5,556 nt of DNA, from contig JASLCF010000054.1 of NCBI GenBank assembly GCA_030146155.1, forward strand, positions 1-5,556. Reading direction: 5' to 3'. Source of the DNA: Savagea sp. GTDB lineage: Bacteria > Bacillota > Bacilli > Bacillales_A > Planococcaceae. Of the stretch, positions 1 through 5,295 are shown piece by piece. Each line of letters begins with the position of its first letter. Position 1 is the stretch's first letter. The position numbers were made by a program, and so were the translations under genes. The notes under the pieces were generated by a model that did no database searches, was not told the DNA's origin, and saw nothing but the letters and a program-made list of their open reading frames with translations.

Positions 1-173
1 TCGCCTGGCGTTCCTGCTTTTGAAAATTTAGCTACATAAGATTTCATTTCTGCCTTTTGTACAATAGATGTTTCTTCGTTTGCTGATGCTACTAAAGGTT
101 GAGCAAAAGGTACGATTAATGAAAAAGATAATGCTGAAGCAATAATTGTTTTTTTGATTGAATGATTTCTCAT
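1..173 (-). CDS. Exported protein of putative haem/iron operon, N-terminal fragment
   Basis: Only the first 57 codons are inside the window; the gene continues past position 1. The start MRNHSIKKTIIASALSF is a classical Sec signal peptide: positive N-region (Arg2, Lys7, Lys8), a hydrophobic core to about residue 27, and a likely signal peptidase I cut after Ala-Ser-Ala at residues 29-31. No lipobox cysteine is seen, so this is not an IsdE-type lipoprotein. The mature part visible (about 26 residues, NEETSIVQKAEMKSYVAKFS onward) is too short to place in a family. The start lies 13 nt after the stop of the NEAT gene on the same strand, so the two are almost certainly co-transcribed. The ribosome binding site is a G-rich GTGGGGG about 8 nt upstream, less canonical than elsewhere in the window. 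In known isd loci the gene after isdC is often another NEAT protein, so a second haem-binding surface protein is a reasonable but unproven guess. Confidence 0.8.
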   Translation of the reverse strand, partial: MRNHSIKKTIIASALSFSLIVPFAQPLVASANEETSIVQKAEMKSYVAKFSKAGTPG

Positions 174-186
174 TTGTAAACCCCCA

Positions 187-1059
187 CTAGTTATTTTTTT
201 GTTTTTTTCGAATAAATCCAATACTTAGTAATAAAAGAATGACAACTACAATTGCTATTCCAATCACAAATGTTTTGTTCTTTGTCTCTACTTCTTTAGT
301 CTCTGTGTCAGTTGAAGATACTGCCAATCCTTCTGTTGAATCCTTTTTCTCTTCTTCTTTTAGTTCTTGTTCTGTTTCAGCCGGCTGTTCTTTTGGTTCT
401 TCTTTTTTCTCTTCTTTTTGAGGTTCTTGTTTGACTTCTGATTTCACTTCAGGTTTTTCAGATACTGAAGGTGTTTCTTTTGGATTGTCTTGTTTCTTAC
501 CCTCTGTAGCTGGTGCTTTCGCCTGCTCTTGCTTCTTTGAATCAGGCTTAACAACTGGCTGCTTTGCAGGTTGAGGAGTTGGTTTGGCTTCTGGCTTTGG
601 TGTTGGAGCAGGTGTGGCTTGCTCTACTCTCGCTTGTGGCACAGCTGCAAAAGCAATACCTACTGTATAAGAATGTTTGTAATTAATATCTGGAATTTCA
701 ACTTTCATACCAACGTTAACTGGTTTTGAAATGTCGTTCACAGTAAATTGTACAGTCCTTACATCTTGTGCTTCATTTGATTGGATGACTTTTGCTCCAC
801 CTGGTGGATTAAATTCCTTGATCCATTTACTGTTTTTCAAAGTAAGTTTGACTGTTGCTATTCCGTTTGAAACTACTACATTTGCAGGTTTTGTAAAGTA
901 GTCATTGGCAATAGAGGCAGAATTTGAATTAGGTTGATTCACTTGATAATTCAATTGATATGTACCATCTGCAGCTTTTGCAGAAGCTGTTTGACTCAAA
1001 CCTATGAATTGAAATAAACCTAAAAGTACAATAGAAAAAACTAATGCACAACGTCTCAT
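187..1059 (-). CDS. NEAT-domain haem-binding surface protein (IsdC-like), membrane anchored
   Basis: 290 residues. The start at 1059 (MRRCALVFSI) is chosen because AAAGGAGGAG lies about 6 nt upstream; a longer in-frame start at 1119 would place a charged, non-signal segment ahead of the signal peptide. Residues 1-27 are a signal peptide ending in ASA. Residues about 30-140 form one NEAT (near iron transporter) domain: DGTYQLNYQV opens it, SASIANDYF (47-55) matches the haem-pocket helix, and NYKHSY supplies the YxxxY signature (Tyr127, Tyr131), whose first Tyr ligates haem iron in characterised IsdA/IsdC domains. It is therefore expected to bind haem. Residues 145-260 are a low-complexity Pro/Lys/Glu/Gln spacer suited to crossing the wall. 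Residues about 263-283 are a transmembrane helix followed by RKKQKNN. No LPxTG or NPxTx-like sortase motif is seen before that helix, so anchoring is probably in the membrane. Role (inference): haem capture or relay at the cell surface, as the first gene of an isd-like operon. Confidence 0.9.
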   Translation of the reverse strand: MRRCALVFSIVLLGLFQFIGLSQTASAKAADGTYQLNYQVNQPNSNSASIANDYFTKPANVVVSNGIATVKLTLKNSKWIKEFNPPGGAKVIQSNEAQDVRTVQFTVNDISKPVNVGMKVEIPDINYKHSYTVGIAFAAVPQARVEQATPAPTPKPEAKPTPQPAKQPVVKPDSKKQEQAKAPATEGKKQDNPKETPSVSEKPEVKSEVKQEPQKEEKKEEPKEQPAETEQELKEEEKKDSTEGLAVSSTDTETKEVETKNKTFVIGIAIVVVILLLLSIGFIRKKQKNN

Positions 1060-1105
1060 TCGTCTCCTCCTTTCTATCCATTTCCACTTTATCTGAACGC
1101 AACAA

Positions 1106-1135
1106 AATATATAATTCATATTCAGTTAATGTTCA
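1106..1135 (-). promoter_or_regulatory. Candidate promoter of the NEAT gene operon
   Basis: Reading the minus strand, TGAACA (1135-1130, four of six to TTGACA) is followed after 16-18 nt by TATATA/TATATT (1113-1106). Transcription would begin near 1100 and leave a 5' leader of about 40 nt carrying the strong ribosome binding site. Both boxes are imperfect, and the spacer overlaps the tandem repeat at 1121-1141, which suggests an activated or repressed promoter rather than a constitutive one. Inferred from sequence only. Confidence 0.35.
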
Positions 1136-1141
1136 GTTAAT
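1121..1141. repeat. Tandem direct repeat, 11-bp period, in the NEAT promoter
   Basis: TTCAGTTAAT occurs exactly twice (1121-1130 and 1132-1141) with one base between. On the minus strand this reads as two TTAACT hexamers separated by 5 bp, one helical turn apart. That spacing is typical of sites for OmpR/PhoB-family response regulators; Bacillus PhoP boxes (TTAACA-like, about 5 bp apart) are the closest known pattern. The regulator is not identified by the sequence. Confidence 0.5.
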
Positions 1142-1308
1142 ATTAGTATGCAATTATTTTAATTTGGATACAAATATTATTTTTATTTTTTTAGTTATTC
1201 TTCATATTTTCACACTCTCATTTTATTCATATTTTAAATTTGAAATGTTGATATAACAGTTTTTTAAATTAATATATACTCTCAAATACGAATATTCATA
1301 CATTTACT

Positions 1309-1328
1309 TTTATTGACAATCATTGATT
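1309..1328. promoter_or_regulatory. Possible Fur box with overlapping minus-strand promoter
   Basis: TGACAATCATTGA at 1314-1326 is a partial dyad resembling the Fur box: GACAATCATT matches GATAATCATT at nine of ten positions, but the flanking parts match poorly (about 12 of 19 to the full consensus by eye). On the minus strand TTGTCA (1319-1314) followed after 17 nt by AATATT (1296-1291) could be a distal promoter overlapped by the box. It would give a leader of over 200 nt to the NEAT gene. Fur control would suit a haem-iron operon, but this is only a candidate. Confidence 0.25.
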
Positions 1329-1364
1329 TAACAAGGGTTACAAGTATTTGTGTGTTTTTTGTGA

Positions 1365-1414
1365 CAAAATAAAAAAGTAGATCGATTGTTCAATCGATCT
1401 ACTTTTTTATTTTG
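1365..1414 (-). terminator. Intrinsic terminator after the small Cys protein gene
   Basis: A perfect inverted repeat: arms 1365-1388 and 1391-1414 with only two bases between them. The GC-containing core GTAGATCGATTG pairs with CAATCGATCTAC and is followed by TTTTTTATTTT. It sits 7 bases beyond the stop of the gene at 1422-1598, which it terminates on the minus strand. Because it is symmetrical it also works as a terminator on the plus strand, and it shields the NEAT operon from upstream read-through. Confidence 0.9.
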
Positions 1415-1421
1415 ATTCACT

Positions 1422-1598
1422 TCATGAGTTGTAACAATGAGGACAAGGCTTGTAAATTGAAGGTTTCGTTTGCACGTAATCCTCATCTGTCATTTCCATT
1501 TGATTCGGATGAATCGCACTCACCTTGCACTCAGGACTAATTTGAGCTGCTCGATGCACCACTTTACGATTTCCTGTATTCACTATATATTTACTCAT
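1422..1598 (-). CDS. Small Cys-containing hypothetical protein with C-terminal CPHC motif
   Basis: A 58-residue protein beginning MSKYIVNTGNRKVVHRAAQI and ending CPHCYNS. The start is well supported: AAGGAGG lies 7 nt upstream of the ATG. A strong terminator follows 7 nt after the TGA stop, so this is a complete single-gene unit. It has no signal peptide or membrane segment and is expected to be cytoplasmic. It holds three cysteines: Cys24 in SPECKV, and Cys52 and Cys55 in the CPHC motif, which could bind a metal such as zinc or form a redox pair. With only three cysteines (plus His15, His30 and His54) a treble-clef type site is possible but not shown. I do not recognise the family and assign no function. 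The palindrome over its putative promoter suggests it is switched on by a signal. Confidence 0.8.
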   Translation of the reverse strand: MSKYIVNTGNRKVVHRAAQISPECKVSAIHPNQMEMTDEDYVQTKPSIYKPCPHCYNS

Positions 1599-1620
1599 TT
1601 AAACGCCTCCTTCATTCTAG

Positions 1621-1649
1621 TTTATCACTTTTTACACTAGGTAGTGTAA
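1621..1649 (-). promoter_or_regulatory. Candidate promoter with palindromic operator for the small Cys protein
   Basis: The palindrome TTACACTAGGTAGTGTAA (1632-1649) has 8-bp perfect arms around GG. On the minus strand its first six bases, TTACAC (1649-1644), can serve as a -35 box. GATAAA (1626-1621) can serve as a -10 box after exactly 17 nt, which puts the start near 1614 and leaves a leader of about 16 nt with the ribosome binding site. A dimeric repressor bound to the dyad would block the -35 region and spacer. The cognate regulator is unknown. It is shorter than the 16-bp NrdR palindrome, although it shares the ACAC...GTGT ends. Confidence 0.5.
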
Positions 1650-1791
1650 TGGACTATTCCAAGAAATGTAGGTGACTCTTTATCATTTCACCTCAGAAAA
1701 AAAGTAGGATAATTTATAAAACTACAAATCCATCGTCTACCTGTATGATAAATCTTCATTTCTTTTTAGAAGCTTGCTATTAAGCGTTTTT

Positions 1792-1820
1792 TTGACATTT
1801 TCTTCATTTGCAACTATACT
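1792..1820 (+). promoter_or_regulatory. Strong sigma-A promoter of the DMT transporter
   Basis: TTGACA (1792-1797, perfect -35) and TATACT (1815-1820, five of six to TATAAT) are separated by 17 nt. Transcription should begin near 1827 and give a leader of roughly 58 nt before the ATG at 1885. No operator-like dyad overlaps it, so steady expression is expected. Confidence 0.85.
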
Positions 1821-1884
1821 AATTTCGGTTCAATTTTACAGACTTTAAATTGAATACAACTTAATCGTTTGGAGGAATGACAAC

Positions 1885-2793
1885 ATGTGGTTTATTTTTG
1901 CAGTTATCACTGCGTTTGCATGGGGCGCAGCGAATCTATTTTATAAGAAAGGTTCGGACCCTGGCGACCAGTACAGCCACTTGAAAATCGTTGTGATGAT
2001 TGGATTTGTCATGGGAATTCATGCGGTTTTATATATGCTTATCAAAGGAATAACATTTGATCCCTACCATATGGTTATCTATTTTCCAGTGTCTCTCATG
2101 TATATTTTATCAATGACTATTGGTTTTGTTGGGTTAAGATATATCGAGTTATCTATTGCAGCACCTGTTCAAAATTCTGCTGGTGCAATTACAGCTGTTC
2201 TATTTATGATTTTCTTCCCTACTCAATTACATGTATTAGAAATTTTCGGGATTATCGTTGTCACAATTGGAGTGATTAGCCTTGCGAGATACGAACAAAC
2301 ACACGATCATGAAATCATGTTACAAACAGGTGAAACCATTGATCCCAAATACAAACTTGGTTTTTTAGCAATCACTTTCCCTATTTTGTATGCTCTCATT
2401 GACGGAGCTGGCTCTTTCTTAGACGGCGTTTATTTAGAAAAAAAACAATGGTTATCTGAAGATAATGCCTTACTAGCTTATGAGTTCACATTTTTAATTG
2501 CAGCAATTATTTGTTTTATTTATATCAAATATGTAAAAAAACAAGAGTTCAATGTGTTTAAAGAGAAAACGAGAGGGATGGCAGCTCTTTTAGAAACAAC
2601 TGGGCAATTTTTCTATGTCTTTGCAATGGCAGGTAATGCAATGATTGCAGCTCCTTTAATTGCAGCAAACGGCATATTTTCAATTATTTTATCAAGAATC
2701 TTCTTAAAAGAAGTACTATCTAAAAAACAATACTTTTTAATTATTTTAGTGATGCTCGGTATTATTGCCCTAGGACTTGCTGATGAAATGTAA
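1885..2793 (+). CDS. DMT-superfamily (EamA-type) transporter
   Basis: A 302-residue integral membrane protein. The start is supported by GGAGG 9 nt upstream. About ten hydrophobic helices can be read, roughly at 2-20, 34-53, 63-84, 89-111, 116-134, 158-176, 197-215, 231-249, 253-272 and 281-299. They fall into two five-helix halves, the EamA duplication; IAAPVQNSAGAITAVLF (91-107) and IAAPLIAANGIFSIILS (254-270) are equivalent helices. A polar, charged loop (about 136-157) joins the halves. DMT proteins export or import metabolites such as amino acids, nucleotides or sugars by secondary transport. Nothing here fixes the substrate or direction. The acidic residues within or near helices (Asp173, Asp180, Glu237) are candidates for ion or substrate coupling, by inference. 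The gene has its own promoter and terminator and is not in an operon, so context gives no clue to its substrate. Confidence 0.88.
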   Translation: MWFIFAVITAFAWGAANLFYKKGSDPGDQYSHLKIVVMIGFVMGIHAVLYMLIKGITFDPYHMVIYFPVSLMYILSMTIGFVGLRYIELSIAAPVQNSAGAITAVLFMIFFPTQLHVLEIFGIIVVTIGVISLARYEQTHDHEIMLQTGETIDPKYKLGFLAITFPILYALIDGAGSFLDGVYLEKKQWLSEDNALLAYEFTFLIAAIICFIYIKYVKKQEFNVFKEKTRGMAALLETTGQFFYVFAMAGNAMIAAPLIAANGIFSIILSRIFLKEVLSKKQYFLIILVMLGIIALGLADEM

Positions 2794-2851
2794 TTCAAGC
2801 TTTTTGTGAACGAACATTCATCTTAAAATGGAATTCAAAACATTGACGAAT

Positions 2852-2899
2852 AAAAAGAGGATCCAGAATCAGGAAAACTGAGAAGGGTCTTCTTTTTTT
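2852..2899 (+). terminator. Intrinsic terminator after the DMT transporter
   Basis: Left arm 2852-2864 (AAAAAGAGGATCC) pairs with right arm GGGTCTTC plus T residues beginning at 2885, with two G-T wobbles. A small TCAG/CTGA inner hairpin lies in the loop, and seven T residues end at 2899. It lies about 60 nt beyond the stop and separates this gene from the ydbS-ydbT operon. Confidence 0.85.
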
Positions 2900-2963
2900 A
2901 CATAAGTACCCATAAGCCTCTCCCCCAAAATGGAGTGGAGACATGCGCTTGCCTAGCTTTTTC

Positions 2964-2972
2964 TGTTATACT
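2964..2972 (+). promoter_or_regulatory. Extended -10 promoter upstream of ydbS
   Basis: TGTTATACT is an extended -10 element (TG-N-TATACT). No good -35 lies 16-18 nt upstream, which is usual for this class. Transcription would start near 2979, inside the region where a longer reading of ydbS would begin, so longer starts could not be made from this promoter. Confidence 0.5.
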
Positions 2973-2975
2973 AAG

Positions 2976-3001
2976 TGAATCTTTTAGAGATACTAAACGT
3001 A
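2976..3001 (+). promoter_or_regulatory. ECF (sigma-W type) promoter of ydbS-ydbT
   Basis: TGAATC (2976-2981), exactly 16 nt, then CGTA (2998-3001). The Bacillus sigma-W consensus is TGAAAC-N16-CGTA, so only one base in the -35 differs. Transcription would start near 3008-3010 and leave a leader of about 26 nt with a GAGAGG ribosome binding site before the TTG at 3035. Bacillus subtilis ydbST belongs to the sigma-W envelope-stress regulon (established knowledge), which strengthens the match. Confidence 0.65.
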
Positions 3002-3034
3002 ATCATAATCAATCACTTAGAGAGGATGTTTAAC

Positions 3035-3517
3035 TTGCAGCTTTCCCAAAAGATTTCAACAGACTATATTAAGTCTGAACGTATTGTAGAATTGATTACA
3101 CTCTTCATTGAACTGATGGTCATTGGAGGACTCCTTTTCTCTAGTTACTCTTTCAATTGGTATAGTTGGGTTCCCATTGTCCTTTATGTTTTATTAGGAC
3201 TTTCTTTGATCAGCTTTATTTTTTCTTACTTTTTCTTACCTCATTTAACCGTAAAAAATTGGAGTTATGAAGTAGATGAAGAGTTTGTTCAATTAAAATT
3301 CGGACGTTTTTTCGAAACATATGAAACGATTCCTATGACAAAAGTTCAGTTTGTTGCGACTCATCAAGGCCCTATCATGAAAAGATATGGTTTATATTCT
3401 ATTTCAATTGGTACGATGGGTTCGAATCATAAAATTCCCGGTTTACCTCAAGATATCGCCTTTGCGCTAAAAGATAAAATTGCAGAATTTGCAAAAGTAA
3501 AGGAAGTGGAACAATGA
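3035..3517 (+). CDS. ydbS: Bacterial PH-domain membrane protein YdbS
   Basis: 160 residues from a TTG start (read as Met: MQLSQKISTDYIKS). The TTG is chosen because GAGAGG (3020-3025) lies 9 nt upstream. An in-frame ATG at 3026 touches that site directly, and a GTG at 2975 lies before the likely transcript starts. Two membrane helices lie at about 18-36 and 46-68. A bacterial PH (bPH2) domain follows at about 75-150, with the typical IPMTKVQ segment (99-105) and the RYGLYSISIGTMG strand region (117-129). Length and architecture match Bacillus subtilis YdbS. The stop overlaps the start of ydbT (ATGA), so the two are translationally coupled and probably form one membrane complex. In B. subtilis, ydbST is sigma-W controlled and contributes to resistance to the circular bacteriocin amylocyclicin; the biochemical mechanism is not settled. 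The order small YdbS, large YdbT is the conserved one. Confidence 0.88.
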   Translation: MQLSQKISTDYIKSERIVELITLFIELMVIGGLLFSSYSFNWYSWVPIVLYVLLGLSLISFIFSYFFLPHLTVKNWSYEVDEEFVQLKFGRFFETYETIPMTKVQFVATHQGPIMKRYGLYSISIGTMGSNHKIPGLPQDIAFALKDKIAEFAKVKEVEQ

Positions 3518-5028
3518 ATGCTCCATTTCGATATAGTCCACTTTACATCCCTTTAGCTATTTTCTCATTTATTCGTTCTTGGTTTTTCGTCATTCTCTTA
3601 TTAGCAATTAACTATCCAAGTAGAGGTACTTTATGGATGATTGCTGCTAGTTTATTTGCTTTATTTTTTATCTTAACTATTGTCCATGCGTTATTATTCT
3701 GGAAGAATACCACTTTTGAGTTTAAAACAGATGAGTTAATTTTGAAAAAGGGTGCTTTTGAAAAAGAAATTCGCTCGATTTCTTATCACAAAATTCAAAA
3801 CATTAAAAAGAAAACTTCATTTGCTCATAAAATTCTCGGCCTCACTTCACTTACCTTAGAAACTGGCGCTTCAGGTAGTGAAGGAGCGATTGAACTTGAA
3901 GCAATAACAAAAAATGAAGCCATTCGAATAGAAAAGAACATAAAAGAAAAAATTGCACAACAGCAAAACAAATCCGTTGTACTAGGTCCTCTTCCTATTC
4001 CTGATAAATGGACTGAACAAATCCAACAGGTACAGCAATCAAAAACTGAAAGCCCTATTATTTTCTCTCCAACTATCAAAGAAACCTTAAGAGCTGCACT
4101 AGTTTCTTTAAGTTTCATCTCTCTTATTCCCTTACTCATTGCCTTCTATTATAAAGTAAATGATTGGATTGAGATTGAACAATGGCTAGGCGGGTGGATG
4201 CAATCCTTGTCTGCAAATTGGATAATTATTCTACCTTTACTTCTTATTTTCTTTACGATTTCCTATGCAGTAGGACTCATCACGACTTACTTAAAGTATG
4301 GTAAATTTAACATTAGTCACGATCAACAGTCGATTTATATTGAGAGAGGTATTTTATCCGAACAAACTTTTTCTATCCCTAAGAAAAAGGTACAAGGGAT
4401 CAAAATTAAACAGAACTTACTCAAAAGAATATTTGATTTATCAGAAGTAGAGTTGGTCAGTGTTGGCTCTATCACAGAAAATATGGAAGAGATTAATTCA
4501 CTCTACCCTTACGCTACCACACAGCAATCACGTTCTTTTATCCAACAACTTTTACCTGCTTTTGACCGTGTACCGACACTTCATGCTTTGCCAAAACAAG
4601 CACTTTGGATGAAATTGATTAGAATTCCTTGGTTTGCTTTGATCATATGGGCGATTGCTATTTTCAGAGAATGGGCTCTTTGGATTCCAATCGTTATCAC
4701 CCTCCTTACGTATATAGGTAGAGTATTTGACTATTTATTCACGCGATTTGCAATTGAAGATGATACTTTATTCTTTAAAAAAGGATTTTGGTCTACCGAA
4801 ACATTTATTACTAAAAGAGAACTTGTGATTGAAATTGCAGTGAAACAAAACTTTTTTCAACGTCAATTCGGGCTTTCATCTATTCTCACAACAAACCGTG
4901 CAAAGCCTGTTCTTGTCAATGAAATCAAGGATATTCCACAGCAATTTTCAACCCATTTCATCCAGTGGTATCATGCACGTGATGTTGAAATTATAAAAAA
5001 TGGGCTTGACAAAAAAAATAGCAACTGA
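3514..5028 (+). CDS. ydbT: Three-repeat bacterial PH-domain membrane protein YdbT
   Basis: 504 residues, beginning inside the ydbS stop (ATGA overlap), with an AAGGAAGTGG ribosome binding site. It is built from three repeats of a helix pair plus a bPH2 domain. Helices lie at about 11-31 and 40-62, 196-213 and 234-258, and 366-383 and 386-402. PH-like parts lie at about 65-145, 262-345 and 408-485. The repeat signature is visible each time: a KKG/ERG/KKG turn after strand one, then a basic amphipathic stretch (HKIQNIKKKTSF, KKVQGIKIKQNL, RELVIEIAVKQNF) and an LGL/DLS/FGLS turn. The first linker (145-190) is polar and rich in Gln and Lys. Length fits B. subtilis YdbT. It acts in the membrane with YdbS, probably in defence against membrane-active peptides. 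The third repeat has Glu-Leu-Val-Ile-Glu where the first has a Lys-Ile-Gln pattern, so the repeats have diverged. No terminator lies between its stop and the downstream riboswitch. Confidence 0.88.
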   Translation: MNAPFRYSPLYIPLAIFSFIRSWFFVILLLAINYPSRGTLWMIAASLFALFFILTIVHALLFWKNTTFEFKTDELILKKGAFEKEIRSISYHKIQNIKKKTSFAHKILGLTSLTLETGASGSEGAIELEAITKNEAIRIEKNIKEKIAQQQNKSVVLGPLPIPDKWTEQIQQVQQSKTESPIIFSPTIKETLRAALVSLSFISLIPLLIAFYYKVNDWIEIEQWLGGWMQSLSANWIIILPLLLIFFTISYAVGLITTYLKYGKFNISHDQQSIYIERGILSEQTFSIPKKKVQGIKIKQNLLKRIFDLSEVELVSVGSITENMEEINSLYPYATTQQSRSFIQQLLPAFDRVPTLHALPKQALWMKLIRIPWFALIIWAIAIFREWALWIPIVITLLTYIGRVFDYLFTRFAIEDDTLFFKKGFWSTETFITKRELVIEIAVKQNFFQRQFGLSSILTTNRAKPVLVNEIKDIPQQFSTHFIQWYHARDVEIIKNGLDKKNSN

Positions 5029-5034
5029 TAGGGT

Positions 5035-5040
5035 TATACA
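5035..5040 (+). promoter_or_regulatory. Possible -10 box for the riboswitch transcript
   Basis: TATACA lies about 35 nt before the riboswitch. The only good -35 nearby, TTGACA at 5006-5011 inside the end of ydbT, is 23 nt away, which is too far for normal sigma-A spacing. With 17 nt spacing it would pair with TAGGGT, a poor -10. The riboswitch probably has its own promoter here, but its exact boxes are unclear. Confidence 0.3.
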
Positions 5041-5074
5041 CGTACTGAAAAGCGTACTAAAAAAAATAGGAATT

Positions 5075-5226
5075 CCTCGTTAGGTGAGGCTCCTGTATGA
5101 AGATATGCTACTGCCCAGAAACGTCTAAAGACGCCAACGGGTCAGCAGGAACGATCGAGCTAAGGTCGTTTTTAATGTAGCTGGTTTTTGCCTATGTCAT
5201 ACAGTGCTAAAGCTCTACGAAGGAGG
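5075..5226 (+). ncRNA. M-box (ykoK leader) magnesium riboswitch aptamer
   Basis: This matches the M-box class through most of its length. Conserved blocks in order are CGTTAGGTGAGGCTCCT (5078-5094), GCTACTGCCCA (5107-5117), GACGCCAACGGGTCA (5130-5144), TAAGG (5161-5165), TTAATGTAGCTGG (5172-5184), then CCTATGTCATACAGTGC and TAAAGCTCTACGA near the 3' end. The closing stem P1 pairs CCTC (5075-5078) plus the GTTAG segment with CTACGA and GAGG (5215-5226). In characterised M-boxes, high Mg2+ folds the aptamer, keeps P1 closed and lets a downstream terminator form, so the gene is off when magnesium is plentiful. Here the controlled gene is MgtC-like. Confidence 0.95.
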
Positions 5227-5295
5227 TTATGGAATCTGTTTTCTGATTCGCTTTTTTAGCGATTCGGTCACTACGTCATGTAACATCCTTCTTCG
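5218..5295 (+). promoter_or_regulatory. Antiterminator pairing of the M-box expression platform
   Basis: CGAAGGAGG (5218-5226), the 3' strand of P1, can pair with CCTTCTTCG (5287-5295), the left arm and loop of the terminator, with one G-U wobble. The pairings are mutually exclusive: P1 closed with Mg2+ frees the terminator, and P1 open sequesters it. An imperfect hairpin at about 5244-5265 (GATTCGC against GCGATTC, one mismatch) lies between them. Inferred by base-pair reading. Confidence 0.65.

Larger units (their letters stand above)
1060..1364. other. AT-rich intergenic region upstream of the NEAT operon
   Basis: About 300 bases without a credible gene on either strand. It contains the candidate promoter (1106-1135), the 11-bp tandem repeat (1121-1141), three copies of TTCATATT (1115, 1201, 1226) and a Fur-like partial dyad near 1309-1328. 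Short open frames here lack ribosome binding sites and have the composition of AT-rich spacer. Confidence 0.7.

Noticed and set aside
239..421. Plus-strand open frame opposite the NEAT spacer region
   Set aside because: Ser/Phe-rich translation is the complement of the Lys/Glu-rich spacer codons; no ribosome binding site.
1060..1119. Longer start of the NEAT protein at 1119
   Set aside because: It would overlap the probable promoter/leader and put a charged segment before the signal peptide. The ATG at 1059 has a strong ribosome binding site.
1044..1256. Plus-strand open frame of 70 codons over the NEAT promoter
   Set aside because: No ribosome binding site, AT-rich spacer composition, overlaps the start of a real gene on the other strand.
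1313..1344. Perfect TTGACA on the plus strand as a promoter
   Set aside because: No acceptable -10 at 16-18 nt, and transcription would run at once into the terminator at 1365.
1632..1649. Palindrome as an NrdR box
   Set aside because: Its ACAC...GTGT ends recall NrdR sites, but the spacing is two bases shorter, there is only one copy, and no ribonucleotide reductase gene is nearby.
1654..1686. Ten-residue minus-strand frame with GAGGTG just upstream
   Set aside because: Spacing is too short, it has no features of a leader peptide, and it lies upstream of the small gene's likely promoter.
2613..2798. Minus-strand open frame antisense to the end of the transporter
   Set aside because: Antisense to the conserved EamA region of the real gene; no ribosome binding site or promoter evidence.
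2975..3034. Longer N-terminus of ydbS from GTG 2975 or ATG 3026
   Set aside because: GTG 2975 lies at or before the likely transcript starts and has no ribosome binding site; ATG 3026 directly abuts GAGAGG. The TTG at 3035 has correct spacing and gives the expected YdbS length.
3825..4139. Minus-strand open frame inside ydbT
   Set aside because: Antisense shadow of a well-supported gene with repeat structure; Cys/Ser-rich, no start signals.
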